28,550 nt of DNA from Oscillospiraceae bacterium. Lineage in GTDB: Bacteria; Bacillota; Clostridia; Oscillospirales; Oscillospiraceae. Location of the stretch: NCBI GenBank assembly GCA_020025345.1, contig JAHHSH010000018.1:1-28550 (forward strand), read 5' to 3'. Positions within the stretch are counted from its first letter, which is position 1; the number at the start of each line of letters is the position of its first letter. Positions 15,364-23,681 of this stretch are shown here, piece by piece. The position numbers and the translations under genes were made by a program. The notes under the pieces were generated by a model, which saw only the letters and a program-made list of their open reading frames with translations, did no database searches and was not told the DNA's origin.

Positions 15364-16404
15364 GTGAGTATCGACTTTGGAACGGATATTTATGAAGAGC
15401 CTATAGTCTCAAAATCTTTTTTGCCAGAGGATGCCGCCGAGCAGTCGCTGCGCCCCCGGACGCTGCAGGAATATGTCGGGCAGGCCAAGGCTAAAGAGAA
15501 TTTGTCCATCTATATTGAGGCGGCTCGCCGCCGCACGGAGGCACTGGATCATGTGCTTCTCCACGGCCCTCCCGGTCTTGGTAAGACCACGCTGGCTGGT
15601 ATTATCGCCGCAGAGATGGGCGTCAATATACGCATTACCTCCGGCCCTGCCATCGAAAAACCGGGAGACTTGGCGGCACTGCTGACCAATCTAAGTGAAA
15701 ACGATATCCTCTTTGTGGATGAGATCCATCGGCTCAATCGCTCGGTGGAGGAGATCCTCTATCCTGCAATGGAGGACTATGCCATTGATATTATCATCGG
15801 TAAGGGACCTTCGGCAAACTCTATCCGGTTGGATCTGCCGAAATTTACGCTGATTGGAGCTACTACTCGCGCCGGATCTCTTTCAGCACCGTTGCGTGAC
15901 CGTTTCGGTGTGACCCTGCGTTTGGAACTCTATACGCCGGAGGAGTTGGCACTGATCGTGACGCGCAGTGCAGGAATTTTGCAGGTGCCTATTGAGGCGT
16001 CCGGCGCTATGGAAATTGCTCGCCGCTCTCGCGGCACGCCCCGTATTGCCAACCGTATGCTGCGCCGTGTGCGCGACTTTGCGCAGGTCAAGGCCGACGG
16101 TGTCATCAGCAGGGAAGTTGCAGATATGGCACTACGAGCGCTGGAAATCGACGATTTGGGCCTGGATCCGGTGGACCGCCGGATGCTGCGGGCCATTATC
16201 GAGAATTACGGAGGCGGTCCGGTGGGACTGGATACGCTGGCCGCTACCATTGGCGAAGAGTCTATCACGCTGGAAGATGTCTACGAACCGTATCTCATGC
16301 AGATTGGGTTTCTCACACGAACGCCCCGAGGCCGCTGTGTAACACGCAAGGCTTACGAACACCTCCACATGGAGCTGATGGGGCCGGAACAATTGGAGAT
16401 TTAA
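15364..16404 (+). CDS. ruvB: Holliday junction branch migration ATPase RuvB
   Basis: AAA+ hexameric helicase motor. 346 residues, normal. Walker A is GPPGLGKTT (68-76), Walker B DILFVDEIHR (114-123), followed by sensor 1 (GATTRAG) and the arginine-finger segment (PLRDRFGV); a winged-helix domain completes the C-terminus (IGFLTRTPRGR). It starts with GTG at 15364 after AAGGAG (15351-15356). The stop is 23 nt before glmM. Confidence 0.98.
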   Translation: MSIDFGTDIYEEPIVSKSFLPEDAAEQSLRPRTLQEYVGQAKAKENLSIYIEAARRRTEALDHVLLHGPPGLGKTTLAGIIAAEMGVNIRITSGPAIEKPGDLAALLTNLSENDILFVDEIHRLNRSVEEILYPAMEDYAIDIIIGKGPSANSIRLDLPKFTLIGATTRAGSLSAPLRDRFGVTLRLELYTPEELALIVTRSAGILQVPIEASGAMEIARRSRGTPRIANRMLRRVRDFAQVKADGVISREVADMALRALEIDDLGLDPVDRRMLRAIIENYGGGPVGLDTLAATIGEESITLEDVYEPYLMQIGFLTRTPRGRCVTRKAYEHLHMELMGPEQLEI

Positions 16405-16427
16405 CAAAGAAGGAAAGGCTGGTTTCT

Positions 16428-17783
16428 ATGGGTAAACTATTTGGTACAGATGGAATTCGCGGCGTTGCGGGCTTGCAGTTGACTGCCGAACTGGCATTTC
16501 ATGTGGGGCAGTCCGTAGCCACGGTGCTGCGGGAGGAGAAGGGGAGCACCCCCACCGTTACCATCGGTAAAGATACGCGCATTTCCTCGGAAATGCTGGA
16601 GTCGGCGCTTGTGGCGGGTATTTGCTCCGTGGGTGGCAACGTGATCCCGTTGGGGACGATTCCTACGCCGGCGGTGGCATTTTTGACGATGCAGGAGAAA
16701 GCAGATGCCGGCATCGTGATCTCGGCTTCTCACAATCCCTACGAATATAATGGAATCAAAGTTTTTAATGCTCAGGGCTATAAGCTGCCGGACGCTATGG
16801 AGCAGCGAGTGGAGGAACTGATTCTTACCGGTGCGGAGATGGAGCGTAAGACCGGCGACGGAATCGGACGCCGGTATGAGGAGTGTCGGGAGCTGCGCAA
16901 AAGCTACATCGACCATCTTCTCTCGACCATCGACGTGGATACCAGTGGGCTCCGCGTGCTGGTGGATTGCGCTAACGGTGCCGCCAGTGCTACAGCGCCG
17001 GAACTCTTTTCAAGATTGGATTTACAGGCAGATTTCATCTATACAACACCGGATGGAATCAATATCAATAACGGCTGCGGTTCTACCCATATGGAGGCTT
17101 TGGCCAAGGGTGTCGTAGAAGGAAAGTACGATCTGGGTATTGCTTTTGATGGCGATGCGGATCGGTGCCTGCTGGTGGACGAAGAGGGTAATGTTATTGA
17201 CGGCGACAAGGTAATGGCTGTCTGTGCTGTTATGCTTCGCCGCAGCGGTGGGCTGAACGGCGATACGATTGTTGCTACCGTTATGTCTAATCTGGGCCTT
17301 CACGAATTCTGCCGCAACAATAATATGCATCTGGTCTGTACTCCGGTCGGTGACCGCAACGTACTGGAAAAAATGTTGGAGTGTGATTACTCCATCGGTG
17401 GTGAGCAGTCCGGACATACGATTTTCCGTGCCTATTCTACCACCGGCGATGGCGAGTTGACGGCACTGCAATTTTTGCAGGCCTTGTGCCAATCCGGCAA
17501 GAAGGCATCGGAGCTGGCATCCTGCTGCGCTCAGTATCCGCAGGAGCTGGTCAATGTGGCGCTGGGCCATACGCCGGGCGTGAAGGAACGTATCATGGCA
17601 GACGAAGAGCTGCAAAAGCGTATCCGTGAAACAGAGGAAATGCTTGGCGGTGAAGGCCGCGTTTTGATCCGCCCCTCCGGTACAGAGGCATTGATCCGTG
17701 TAATGGTGGAGGCAAAGAGCGATGAAATTGCGCGCCATGCCGCTGAATCTTTGGCTGATTTCATAAAGAATTTGTCAAATTGA
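16428..17783 (+). CDS. glmM: phosphoglucosamine mutase
   Basis: Converts glucosamine-6-phosphate to glucosamine-1-phosphate, the step before UDP-GlcNAc, and so feeds peptidoglycan synthesis. 451 residues, normal. The phosphoserine is S101 in ISASHNP; the Mg-binding loop is DGDADR (D241, D243, D245); substrate-binding GGEQSGH and phosphate-binding RPSGTEALIRVM are in domains 3 and 4. AGAAGGAAAG precedes the ATG. It probably shares the ruvCAB transcript, as no promoter or terminator is visible in the 23-nt gap. Its end overlaps the first copy of a TTTGTCA-type repeat in front of the next gene. Confidence 0.97.
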   Translation: MGKLFGTDGIRGVAGLQLTAELAFHVGQSVATVLREEKGSTPTVTIGKDTRISSEMLESALVAGICSVGGNVIPLGTIPTPAVAFLTMQEKADAGIVISASHNPYEYNGIKVFNAQGYKLPDAMEQRVEELILTGAEMERKTGDGIGRRYEECRELRKSYIDHLLSTIDVDTSGLRVLVDCANGAASATAPELFSRLDLQADFIYTTPDGININNGCGSTHMEALAKGVVEGKYDLGIAFDGDADRCLLVDEEGNVIDGDKVMAVCAVMLRRSGGLNGDTIVATVMSNLGLHEFCRNNNMHLVCTPVGDRNVLEKMLECDYSIGGEQSGHTIFRAYSTTGDGELTALQFLQALCQSGKKASELASCCAQYPQELVNVALGHTPGVKERIMADEELQKRIRETEEMLGGEGRVLIRPSGTEALIRVMVEAKSDEIARHAAESLADFIKNLSN

Positions 17784-17813
17784 GCATACTTCTGACAAAT
17801 TTTTGCGGATAGC

Positions 17814-17843
17814 TTGACAAATTATTTGTTAAATAGGTATAAT
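17814..17843 (+). promoter_or_regulatory. sigma-A promoter of the sigH-like gene
   Basis: Perfect TTGACA 17814-17819 and perfect TATAAT 17838-17843 with an 18-nt spacer. The predicted start (about 17849-17851) falls on the start codon itself. TGACAAAT repeats surround the -35: an inverted copy in 17771-17780 and direct copies at 17793-17800 and 17815-17822. Confidence 0.8.
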
Positions 17844-17848
17844 AGCAT

Positions 17849-18475
17849 ATGGATAATATTAGCGAAGCAGTATTTGACAAAGAGTTGAATGACTTGAGTG
17901 ATGAGCAGTTGTGCCAAGCGCTGCAGGACGGGAATCGTCAGGCGGCAGAGTTGCTGGCTGCCCGGTATCACCGTTTGGTACGAGCCTGTGCTCGGCCGTA
18001 TTTTCTCGCTGGAGGGAATACGGAGGATCTCATGCAGGAGGGAATGTTTGGCCTTATCAAGGCCATGCGTGAGTATGATCAGAGCAGGGATGCGTCATTC
18101 CATACATTTGCCAGCACCTGTATTCGCCACCGTCTGTGCTCCGTCGTAAAGGCGGCCGCCAGCGGGAAGCATCTTCCGTTAAATCAATCGGTTCCCTTGA
18201 ATCCCTCTTTCTTTGATATCTATCCTTCGTTGGCACAGGTTGACCCTGAGGTCCTAATGATCGACAGAGAAAAGGCCGCCAGTCTGTTGGAGAACACCTG
18301 CAAGCAGTTGTCCGAATTCGAGGTAAAGATTTTAGGGTATTATTTAGACGGTCTCACATGCCGTGAGATCGCGGAAACTGTTGGCAAGTCCCCCAAATCG
18401 GTGGACAATGCTGTGCAACGAATCCGCCGCAAAGTAGCGCGGCAACTTTCTAAGAGCGATATCAGCAAAAGCTGA
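17849..18475 (+). CDS. sigH: RNA polymerase sigma factor, SigH (Spo0H)-like
   Basis: 208-residue sigma-70-family protein. Region 2 includes RACARPYFLAGGNTEDLMQEGMFGLIKAMREYD (split here: RACARPYFLAGG 45-56, EDLMQEGMFGLIKA 59-72), very like sigma-H of Bacillus, then the HLPLNQSVPL segment and a region 4 helix-turn-helix (GLTCREIAETVGKSPKSV, 168-185, and the VDNAVQRIRRK recognition helix). Sigma-H drives early sporulation and post-exponential genes. The ATG at 17849 has no Shine-Dalgarno sequence and lies at the predicted transcription start, implying a leaderless mRNA; in-frame TTG codons at 17885 and 17894 are alternative starts that would still leave region 1.2/2 intact. A zinc-ribbon gene follows at 35 nt. 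A general alternative sigma of the same subfamily cannot be excluded. Confidence 0.8.
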   Translation: MDNISEAVFDKELNDLSDEQLCQALQDGNRQAAELLAARYHRLVRACARPYFLAGGNTEDLMQEGMFGLIKAMREYDQSRDASFHTFASTCIRHRLCSVVKAAASGKHLPLNQSVPLNPSFFDIYPSLAQVDPEVLMIDREKAASLLENTCKQLSEFEVKILGYYLDGLTCREIAETVGKSPKSVDNAVQRIRRKVARQLSKSDISKS

Positions 18476-18510
18476 ACGCATATATTTTTTCTCAAAGAGA
18501 GGGTAACATC

Positions 18511-18789
18511 ATGTACGAAGACAAGACTTTAGTATGCAAAGAGTGCGGCAAGGAGTTTGTTTTTACGGCCGGTGAGCAGGAGTTCTATGCAGAGCGTGGT
18601 TTCCAGAACGAGCCCCAGCGCTGCAAGTCCTGCCGTGACGCCCGCAAGAACGCAGCTCGCGGTCCCCGTGAGTTCTTCACTGCTACTTGCGCTATGTGCG
18701 GTGGCGAGGCTCGCGTGCCTTTTGAGCCCAAGAGCGATCGCCCTGTTTACTGCAGCGAGTGCTTTGCTAAGATGCGTGAAAACGGCTGA
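18511..18789 (+). CDS. double zinc-ribbon small protein
   Basis: 92 residues with two zinc-ribbon-like parts. The first (residues 9-41, CKEC and CKSC) fits the zf-trcl type; the second is C-x2-C-x17-C-x2-C (CAMC ... CSEC, from about residue 66), the CxxC-x17-CxxC family. Such proteins are common in Clostridia and have no known function. Codon choice (GCT, CGC, AAG, CTG) is strongly biased as in fba and yebC, suggesting abundant protein. It probably shares the transcript of the sigH-like gene (35-nt gap, AGAGAGGG upstream) and is followed by a strong terminator. Confidence 0.85.
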   Translation: MYEDKTLVCKECGKEFVFTAGEQEFYAERGFQNEPQRCKSCRDARKNAARGPREFFTATCAMCGGEARVPFEPKSDRPVYCSECFAKMRENG

Positions 18790-18816
18790 TATTCTTTGCT
18801 AAATCTTGATAAATGA

Positions 18817-18844
18817 AACGGCGTGCTTCGGCACGCCGTTTTTT
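18817..18844 (+). terminator. intrinsic terminator after the zinc-ribbon gene
   Basis: Perfect 10-bp GC-rich stem (18817-18826 with 18831-18840) closed by a TTCG tetraloop, then TTTT. Confidence 0.92.
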
Positions 18845-18965
18845 CTTTCGCGTAGGCCATCTCTCAGCAAGGAAAGATATGTTCGTTTTTCAGCAAGTGC
18901 CACTTTTATAAAAAAACAGGCAATATAGAAACGTGGAGCTTTTATTGCATCTATGAAACTTTTTA

Positions 18966-18994
18966 TTGAAAATTTATTAGAAACAGGATATAAT
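18966..18994 (+). promoter_or_regulatory. sigma-A promoter of the DUF1858 gene
   Basis: TTGAAA 18966-18971, 17-nt spacer, TATAAT 18989-18994; predicted start near 19001. The DNA between the preceding terminator and this promoter (18845-18965) shows nothing else recognisable. Confidence 0.82.
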
Positions 18995-19025
18995 ATGAGA
19001 GTAAATTTTTATGGAGGTTTTAACA

Positions 19026-19235
19026 ATGATTGAAATTACCAAGGATACGATCATCGGTGATATTCTGGATATTGCTCCTCAGACAGCTCCCATCTTCTAT
19101 TCCATCGGTATGCACTGCCTGGGCTGCCCCTCTTCTCGCGGCGAGACCGTAGAGGAAGCTTGCATGGTGCACGGGATCGAAGTGGACAAGCTGTTGGCTA
19201 TCGTCAATGAGGAAGCCAATAAGCCCGCAAAATAA
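19026..19235 (+). CDS. DUF1858 redox-disulfide mini-protein
   Basis: 69 residues, matching the DUF1858 family (also called the hybrid-cluster-protein-associated redox disulfide domain). The fold's hallmark is the GMHCLGCP segment with C31 and C34 as a CxxC pair, preceded by ITKDTIIGDILDIAP. The function is not established; the family is small, cytoplasmic, often in anaerobes, and is presumed to act in thiol or redox chemistry. The ATG at 19026 is chosen over the in-frame ATG at 19011 because GGAGG at 19014-19018 is then the ribosome binding site. It is probably monocistronic with its own promoter. Confidence 0.85.
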   Translation: MIEITKDTIIGDILDIAPQTAPIFYSIGMHCLGCPSSRGETVEEACMVHGIEVDKLLAIVNEEANKPAK

Positions 19236-19246
19236 ATAAGCACCGA

Positions 19247-19278
19247 GAACGCATACGGTCCCAAAGCCGTATGCGTTC
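19247..19278 (+). terminator. hairpin, possible terminator after the DUF1858 gene
   Basis: Perfect 12-bp stem (19247-19258 with 19267-19278), 8-nt loop, but only a poor T-rich tail (CCTTGT), so termination may be inefficient and trmK may be read through. Confidence 0.5.
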
Positions 19279-19344
19279 CCTTGTATGGAGAAAAATGTGC
19301 GGCTGCCGTTGGAGCATCCGGGATGTAAAGAAATGAGGAAACCC

Positions 19345-20058
19345 ATGGAGAAAAAGCAATTACAATTGCAGCCCCGTCTACAGATGTTGGCCGATCTGGT
19401 ACCGGAAGGAGCCAGACTGGCGGATGTAGGAACAGATCACGGTTATCTGCCTGTGTGGCTGTTGCAGCGTGGTCGGATCCGCACGGCCATCGCTTCTGAT
19501 ATTGGTGCAGAGCCGCTGCACCACGCCCAGCGCACAGCGCAGGAGCAGGGGATTGACAGCGTTGATTTCCGCCTCTGTGACGGCTTGCAGGGCATTAAAG
19601 CGGAGGAGACCGATACAGTGGTCATTGCCGGTATGGGCGGTGAAACGATTGCTCATATTTTGCAGCAGGCACCTTGGACAGCAGACGGCGTTCATACGTT
19701 GCTGTTGCAGCCCATGACGAAGGCGGAGCAGCTGCGCTTGTGGCTTTCCCAAAATGGCTATCGTTTCACAGGAGAACGTTTGGTGAGGGATAAAGATTTC
19801 CTCTACCCGATTATGCAGGTCACCGGTGGCGCGCAGGCGGTGCTGGGAGAGCCCGAGCAGTATAGCGGCGTGTTGTTGGAGGAGGATCCTTTGTACAGCG
19901 AATATCTGCAGCACCAAATCTATCGGTTACAGCGCGCCATCGACGGACGCAGCCGTGCCAGCAGTGAGACGAACCGAGTTGAGACCTGCCGGCTGGAAAC
20001 CATTTGCCGCGCGCTGGAGGAGAAGGAAAGGAGACTTTGCCATGGCGACAGTACATGA
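19345..20058 (+). CDS. trmK: tRNA (adenine-22-N1)-methyltransferase TrmK
   Basis: SAM-dependent methyltransferase modifying A22 of tRNAs; 237 residues, normal. The SAM-binding motif is DVGTDHGYLP (27-36), with SDIGAEPL (51-58) as the acidic loop and AGMGGE (95-100) in the active site. The C-terminus (about 195-237) is a charged helical region. ATG 19345 follows GAGG at 19335-19338; two other in-frame ATGs (19285, 19333) lie upstream without a good site. It overlaps the nif3-like gene by 17 nt; the trmK-nif3 (yqfN-yqfO) pair is widely conserved in Firmicutes. Confidence 0.92.
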   Translation: MEKKQLQLQPRLQMLADLVPEGARLADVGTDHGYLPVWLLQRGRIRTAIASDIGAEPLHHAQRTAQEQGIDSVDFRLCDGLQGIKAEETDTVVIAGMGGETIAHILQQAPWTADGVHTLLLQPMTKAEQLRLWLSQNGYRFTGERLVRDKDFLYPIMQVTGGAQAVLGEPEQYSGVLLEEDPLYSEYLQHQIYRLQRAIDGRSRASSETNRVETCRLETICRALEEKERRLCHGDST

Positions 20059-20830
20059 TATTGAGCAGTTCCTCTTTCACTGGGCGCCGCAGAAGTTGGC
20101 AGCTGAATGGGACAATGTAGGCCATCTGGTAGGGGATGGAGACGCGGAGGTTCATAAGGTGCTGGTGTCTCTGGATATTACGGAGGATGTGGTGAACGAG
20201 GCCATCGAGTGCAGCTGCGACTTGATTGTTTCTCACCATCCGGTAATGAACTGCACTTGGCACAAGGTGCAAAATGTGCGCAACGATAACCCACAAGGCC
20301 GAATGCTGATAAAGATGGTACGCCACGGGATTTCCGCGATCTGTATGCATACTAATTTGGATGCTGCAGATGGCGGCGTCAACGATGTTTTGGCCGAAAA
20401 ATTGGGGCTGACAGACGTGAAGGCCTTAAATGATGAAAAAATTGGCAGATTTGGGGTGCTAAAATGCGAAATGCCCCTTGTAGAGTTCACCCATTCTGTG
20501 ATAAAATATTTAAGTTGCAATGGCTTGCGTTATACAGATGCTGGCAGACCCGTACACCGCGTAGCGGTGGGCGGAGGTTCTTGTGGAGACTATATTCCGC
20601 AGGCTATCGCAATGGGCTGCGACACGTTTGTGACGTCTGATCTCAGCTACCATGAATTTTTGGACAATCGGGAGATCAATCTGATTGACGCAGGACACTT
20701 TCCTACAGAGAATTTGATCTGCCCTGTGATTGCCCAACGGCTGGGAGATGCATTTGCGCAGCTGACGATTATACCATCGACCACACACTGCCGTGAGGTC
20801 ATCCAATACTGCATTAAAGGAGAAGAGTAA
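20042..20830 (+). CDS. Nif3-like dinuclear metal center protein
   Basis: 262 residues of the NIF3/YbgI/YqfO family, sometimes called GTP cyclohydrolase I type 2 homologue; the true reaction is unsettled. Metal ligands are visible: H65/H66 (VSHHPVMN), H103 and D107 (MHTNLDAADGG), and a C-terminal His/Glu pair (DAGHFPTEN). It is the short form, without the PII-like insertion that makes YqfO of Bacillus about 370 residues. The ATG at 20042 has AAAGGAG nearby; an upstream in-frame ATG at 19826 would lie deep in trmK. yebC follows after 2 nt. Confidence 0.93.
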   Translation: MATVHDIEQFLFHWAPQKLAAEWDNVGHLVGDGDAEVHKVLVSLDITEDVVNEAIECSCDLIVSHHPVMNCTWHKVQNVRNDNPQGRMLIKMVRHGISAICMHTNLDAADGGVNDVLAEKLGLTDVKALNDEKIGRFGVLKCEMPLVEFTHSVIKYLSCNGLRYTDAGRPVHRVAVGGGSCGDYIPQAIAMGCDTFVTSDLSYHEFLDNREINLIDAGHFPTENLICPVIAQRLGDAFAQLTIIPSTTHCREVIQYCIKGEE

Positions 20831-20832
20831 TT

Positions 20833-21567
20833 ATGTCCGGACATTCCAAATGGCACAACATTCAAAAGACCAAGGGTGCAGCTGACGCCAAGCGCAGCGC
20901 GGTCTTTACCAAAATCGCTAAGGAAATCATCGTAGCCGTCAAGCAGGGCGGCAGTGGCGATCCTGCCAATAACTCCCGCCTGGCGACCGTTGTCGCCAAG
21001 GCAAAGGCCGCCAATATGCCTAACGATAACATCAAGCGTACTATCGACAAGGCACTGGGCGCCAACAACACTGATAACTATGAGTCCGTCACCTACGAGG
21101 GCTACGGCCCCTGCGGCGTTGCCGTTATCGTGGAGGCTCTGACAGACAACCGTCAGCGCACCGCTCCCGAGGTCCGTCACTACTTTGATAAGTTTGGCGG
21201 CAATCTGGGCGCACAGGGCTGCGTGTCCTGGTCCTTTGACCGTAAGGGCGTTATCGTCATCGACAACGAGGATGAGGAACTGGATGAGGATACTGTCATG
21301 ATGGATGCTCTGGAGGCCGGTGCAGAGGATATGCAGTCCGAAGGCACTGTCTTTGAAGTGACCACTGATCCTGAGAGCTTTGCTGAGGTTCATAAGGCTC
21401 TGGAAGCTAAGGGCTATACTTTCGTCAGCGCCGAGGTGGAGATGGTTCCTCAGAATTACATCACCCTTACCTCGGAAGAGGACGTGAAGATGATGGAGAA
21501 GCTGCTGAGCTACCTGGAAGATAACGATGACGTCCAGAACGTCTGGCACAATTGGCAGCAGGACTAA
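20833..21567 (+). CDS. yebC: YebC/PmpR/TACO1-family regulator
   Basis: 244 residues, the normal size. The family signature MSGHSKWHNIQKTKGAADAKR... is split here as MSGHSKWHNIQ (1-11) and KGAADAKRSAVF (14-25); the acidic central region (ENDEDEEL-type residues around 137-150) and the C-terminal domain are present. Older literature calls these transcription regulators; newer work links the family to translation of difficult (for example proline-rich) sequences. It starts 2 nt after the nif3-like stop and is highly codon-biased. An 18-bp hairpin follows (21599-21637). Confidence 0.95.
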   Translation: MSGHSKWHNIQKTKGAADAKRSAVFTKIAKEIIVAVKQGGSGDPANNSRLATVVAKAKAANMPNDNIKRTIDKALGANNTDNYESVTYEGYGPCGVAVIVEALTDNRQRTAPEVRHYFDKFGGNLGAQGCVSWSFDRKGVIVIDNEDEELDEDTVMMDALEAGAEDMQSEGTVFEVTTDPESFAEVHKALEAKGYTFVSAEVEMVPQNYITLTSEEDVKMMEKLLSYLEDNDDVQNVWHNWQQD

Positions 21568-21598
21568 GTGCAAAACTGCATCTTTTTACATCTAGTGA

Positions 21599-21637
21599 AA
21601 AAGCATCCCTTTGCAGCTGCTGCAAAGGGATGCTTTT
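21599..21637. terminator. long hairpin after yebC, probable terminator
   Basis: An 18-bp perfect stem (21599-21616 with 21620-21637) with a 3-nt loop. The 3' side ends in TTTT and the 5' side begins with a run of A (21598-21602), so it could act in both directions. Confidence 0.75.
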
Positions 21638-21672
21638 GCTTGAAAACGCTGTAGAAATGGCGCAGTACCGGG

Positions 21673-21678
21673 TATAAT
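21673..21678 (+). promoter_or_regulatory. likely -10 element of the LTA synthase-like gene
   Basis: Perfect TATAAT at 21673-21678. No good -35 is seen: TGTAGA (21650-21655) is at 17 nt but matches the consensus poorly. Confidence 0.4.
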
Positions 21679-21737
21679 CATACCATTGGATATATAAAAC
21701 ACATGCACAGCTATGTGTGTAAGGGAAGGATATCTCT

Positions 21738-23528
21738 ATGCTGATTCTTATGGGTATCGGAGTGGCTCTGCTTCTGAGCGCCGTCCAAATTTGGGGGTTG
21801 CACCGAACAACAACTGTTAAAACTTCCGTTTTTCTCACACTGAAGAATATTTTCTTCCTCCATTTATTGTCTGTGGCCCTTTTCCAATATATCTTTCACC
21901 GACGTCATTATTTGATTACATCGCCATATGGTACCCCAGATTTTTTGATCTATATGGGGCTCTGTGTGGTGGTAGGGCTGGCCTTTTTATGCATAGATCT
22001 CTTTCTGGCAAAGAAACGTCCAGAGACAACAGGAGAGAAGGGTAAAGGGTTGTTGACAGGAATTTTATGCGCCCTATTTGTATTTGTGGGCGTACTCTGT
22101 GTCACACTGACCAACTGGAGCAAGGCGGAATTTGGCGATCTGCCCATCGATCAGGCGCTGATCACCTATCTCTCTCCTACAGTGGGCAGCAACACAATCG
22201 ACATCATTTCAGCCATTGAGGGACCGGTTTTTTTTGCATTCCTGTGTGCTGTTGGCATTGGTGTGTTTTCCTTTGCCCATATCAGCTTTCTCGCCCGGTG
22301 GCTCCAGCGAACGATCAGCTTAGTGCTGGCAATCGTCATTTTGCTGGGCGGTACCGTTTACGGCGTTTGGAAGTTCCGACTTGCCGATCTGCATATGCAC
22401 TACTTTCTGAAGTCTGACATCATTGATGAGAACTATGTGGATCCACGCAAGGCCAACATTCAATTCCCGGAGAAGAAGCGAAACTTGATCCATATTTACC
22501 TTGAGTCCATGGAAAATAGCTATATGTCTACGGAAAACGGCGGTTTTATGGAGACGGATCTTATCCCGGAGCTGACACAGCTGGCCGGTGAGGGATACAG
22601 CTTTTCTCACCTGGACAAAGGCTTTGGCGGCCCCCAGTCTGCGGTGGGGACCACTTGGTCGGTGGCCTCTATGGTCAATATGAGTACGGGGCTTCCCATG
22701 AAATCACCAATAGACAGGGATGCCTACAAACGGGAGGACAGTTTCCTGCCGGGCGCTTGGGCACTGGGCGACATTCTGGCAGAAGAGGGCTATGAGCAGA
22801 CGCTGATGTTTGGCGCAGATGCGGACTTCGGTGGCTTGACGGCCTACTTCAAAACGCATGGTAATTTCAATATCATGGACTATAAATACGCCAAGGAGAC
22901 CGGCGCTATCCCGAAGGACTACAATGTCTGGTGGGGTTACGAGGACGAAAAACTCTTCCAATTTGCCAAGGAGGAGCTGACACGGCTGAGTAACACTGGA
23001 AAGCCTTTTAACTTTACAATGGAGACAGCAGATACGCATCGCCCCGATGGCTACTTGGAAGAAGACGCTCCCACGCCGTACCCGAATCAGTATGCCAACG
23101 TGGTGGCACACAGCTCAGCGCAGGTCTATGACTTTGTGCGATGGATCCAGCAACAGCCTTTTTACGATAACACTACAGTGGTCATCATTGGCGATCACGT
23201 CAGCATGGAGTCCAACTTCTTCAAGTTCTATGGATTTCCTAAGGACTATCGCCGCTCCCAATATAATGTGATCCTCAATCCGGCTCCCGGCGTGGCCTCC
23301 CGTGATCCTCAGATTTTGACGGAGCGCAACTACGCCAACTTTGATATGTTTCCTACCATTCTCTCCAGCTTGGGTGCTACCTTTGATGGCAATAGACTGG
23401 GGATAGGAACGGATCTCTTTTCCGGTGAAAAGACACTTTTTGAAGAAAAAGGCTTCCGGTACGCCGACAAGGAGCTTGCTAAACGGAGTACACTCTACGA
23501 TCGAGAGATTTTTGGAGATCCCAATTGA
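21738..23528 (+). CDS. LTA synthase family phosphoglycerol transferase/sulfatase
   Basis: 596-residue membrane enzyme. Five or six hydrophobic spans lie in the first 212 residues (about 2-20, 36-54, 70-91, 106-126, 162-187, 192-212), then an extracellular sulfatase/alkaline-phosphatase-fold domain. Active-site features: E256 (IYLESMEN), the nucleophilic Thr in GTTWS (304-308), a histidine-containing DTHRPDG, and the metal-binding GDHVS near the C-terminal half. The family transfers glycerol phosphate to lipoteichoic acid or related membrane polymers, or modifies glycans as MdoB does. The substrate cannot be told from sequence. AAGGAAGG is 8-15 nt upstream of the ATG. It is monocistronic, with a hairpin terminator before spoIVA. 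Confidence 0.9.
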   Translation: MLILMGIGVALLLSAVQIWGLHRTTTVKTSVFLTLKNIFFLHLLSVALFQYIFHRRHYLITSPYGTPDFLIYMGLCVVVGLAFLCIDLFLAKKRPETTGEKGKGLLTGILCALFVFVGVLCVTLTNWSKAEFGDLPIDQALITYLSPTVGSNTIDIISAIEGPVFFAFLCAVGIGVFSFAHISFLARWLQRTISLVLAIVILLGGTVYGVWKFRLADLHMHYFLKSDIIDENYVDPRKANIQFPEKKRNLIHIYLESMENSYMSTENGGFMETDLIPELTQLAGEGYSFSHLDKGFGGPQSAVGTTWSVASMVNMSTGLPMKSPIDRDAYKREDSFLPGAWALGDILAEEGYEQTLMFGADADFGGLTAYFKTHGNFNIMDYKYAKETGAIPKDYNVWWGYEDEKLFQFAKEELTRLSNTGKPFNFTMETADTHRPDGYLEEDAPTPYPNQYANVVAHSSAQVYDFVRWIQQQPFYDNTTVVIIGDHVSMESNFFKFYGFPKDYRRSQYNVILNPAPGVASRDPQILTERNYANFDMFPTILSSLGATFDGNRLGIGTDLFSGEKTLFEEKGFRYADKELAKRSTLYDREIFGDPN

Positions 23529-23550
23529 CTGCGGCTTGCATAAATGAAAA

Positions 23551-23592
23551 AAACCTCGGGATGTTCCCATGATAGAACATTCCGAGGTTTTT
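23551..23592 (+). terminator. intrinsic terminator after the LTA synthase-like gene
   Basis: Stem 23551-23566 with 23575-23590 (16 bp, one wobble), 8-nt loop, T run 23588-23592. Confidence 0.88.
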
Positions 23593-23635
23593 CTTTGATT
23601 ATTACGACTATCTCTTCTAACTTGCCCACCTTCTT

Positions 23636-23643
23636 CATACATA
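23636..23643 (+). promoter_or_regulatory. possible sigma-E -10 element of spoIVA
   Basis: CATACATA resembles the sigma-E -10 consensus (CATACA-T) and lies 39 nt before the spoIVA start, at a sensible distance. The -35 region is not convincing. spoIVA is known to be sigma-E dependent in Bacillus; here this is inference only. Confidence 0.3.
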
Positions 23644-23681
23644 TGACTAACGGAAAATCAAGGCAAACGGAGGAAGGCACT

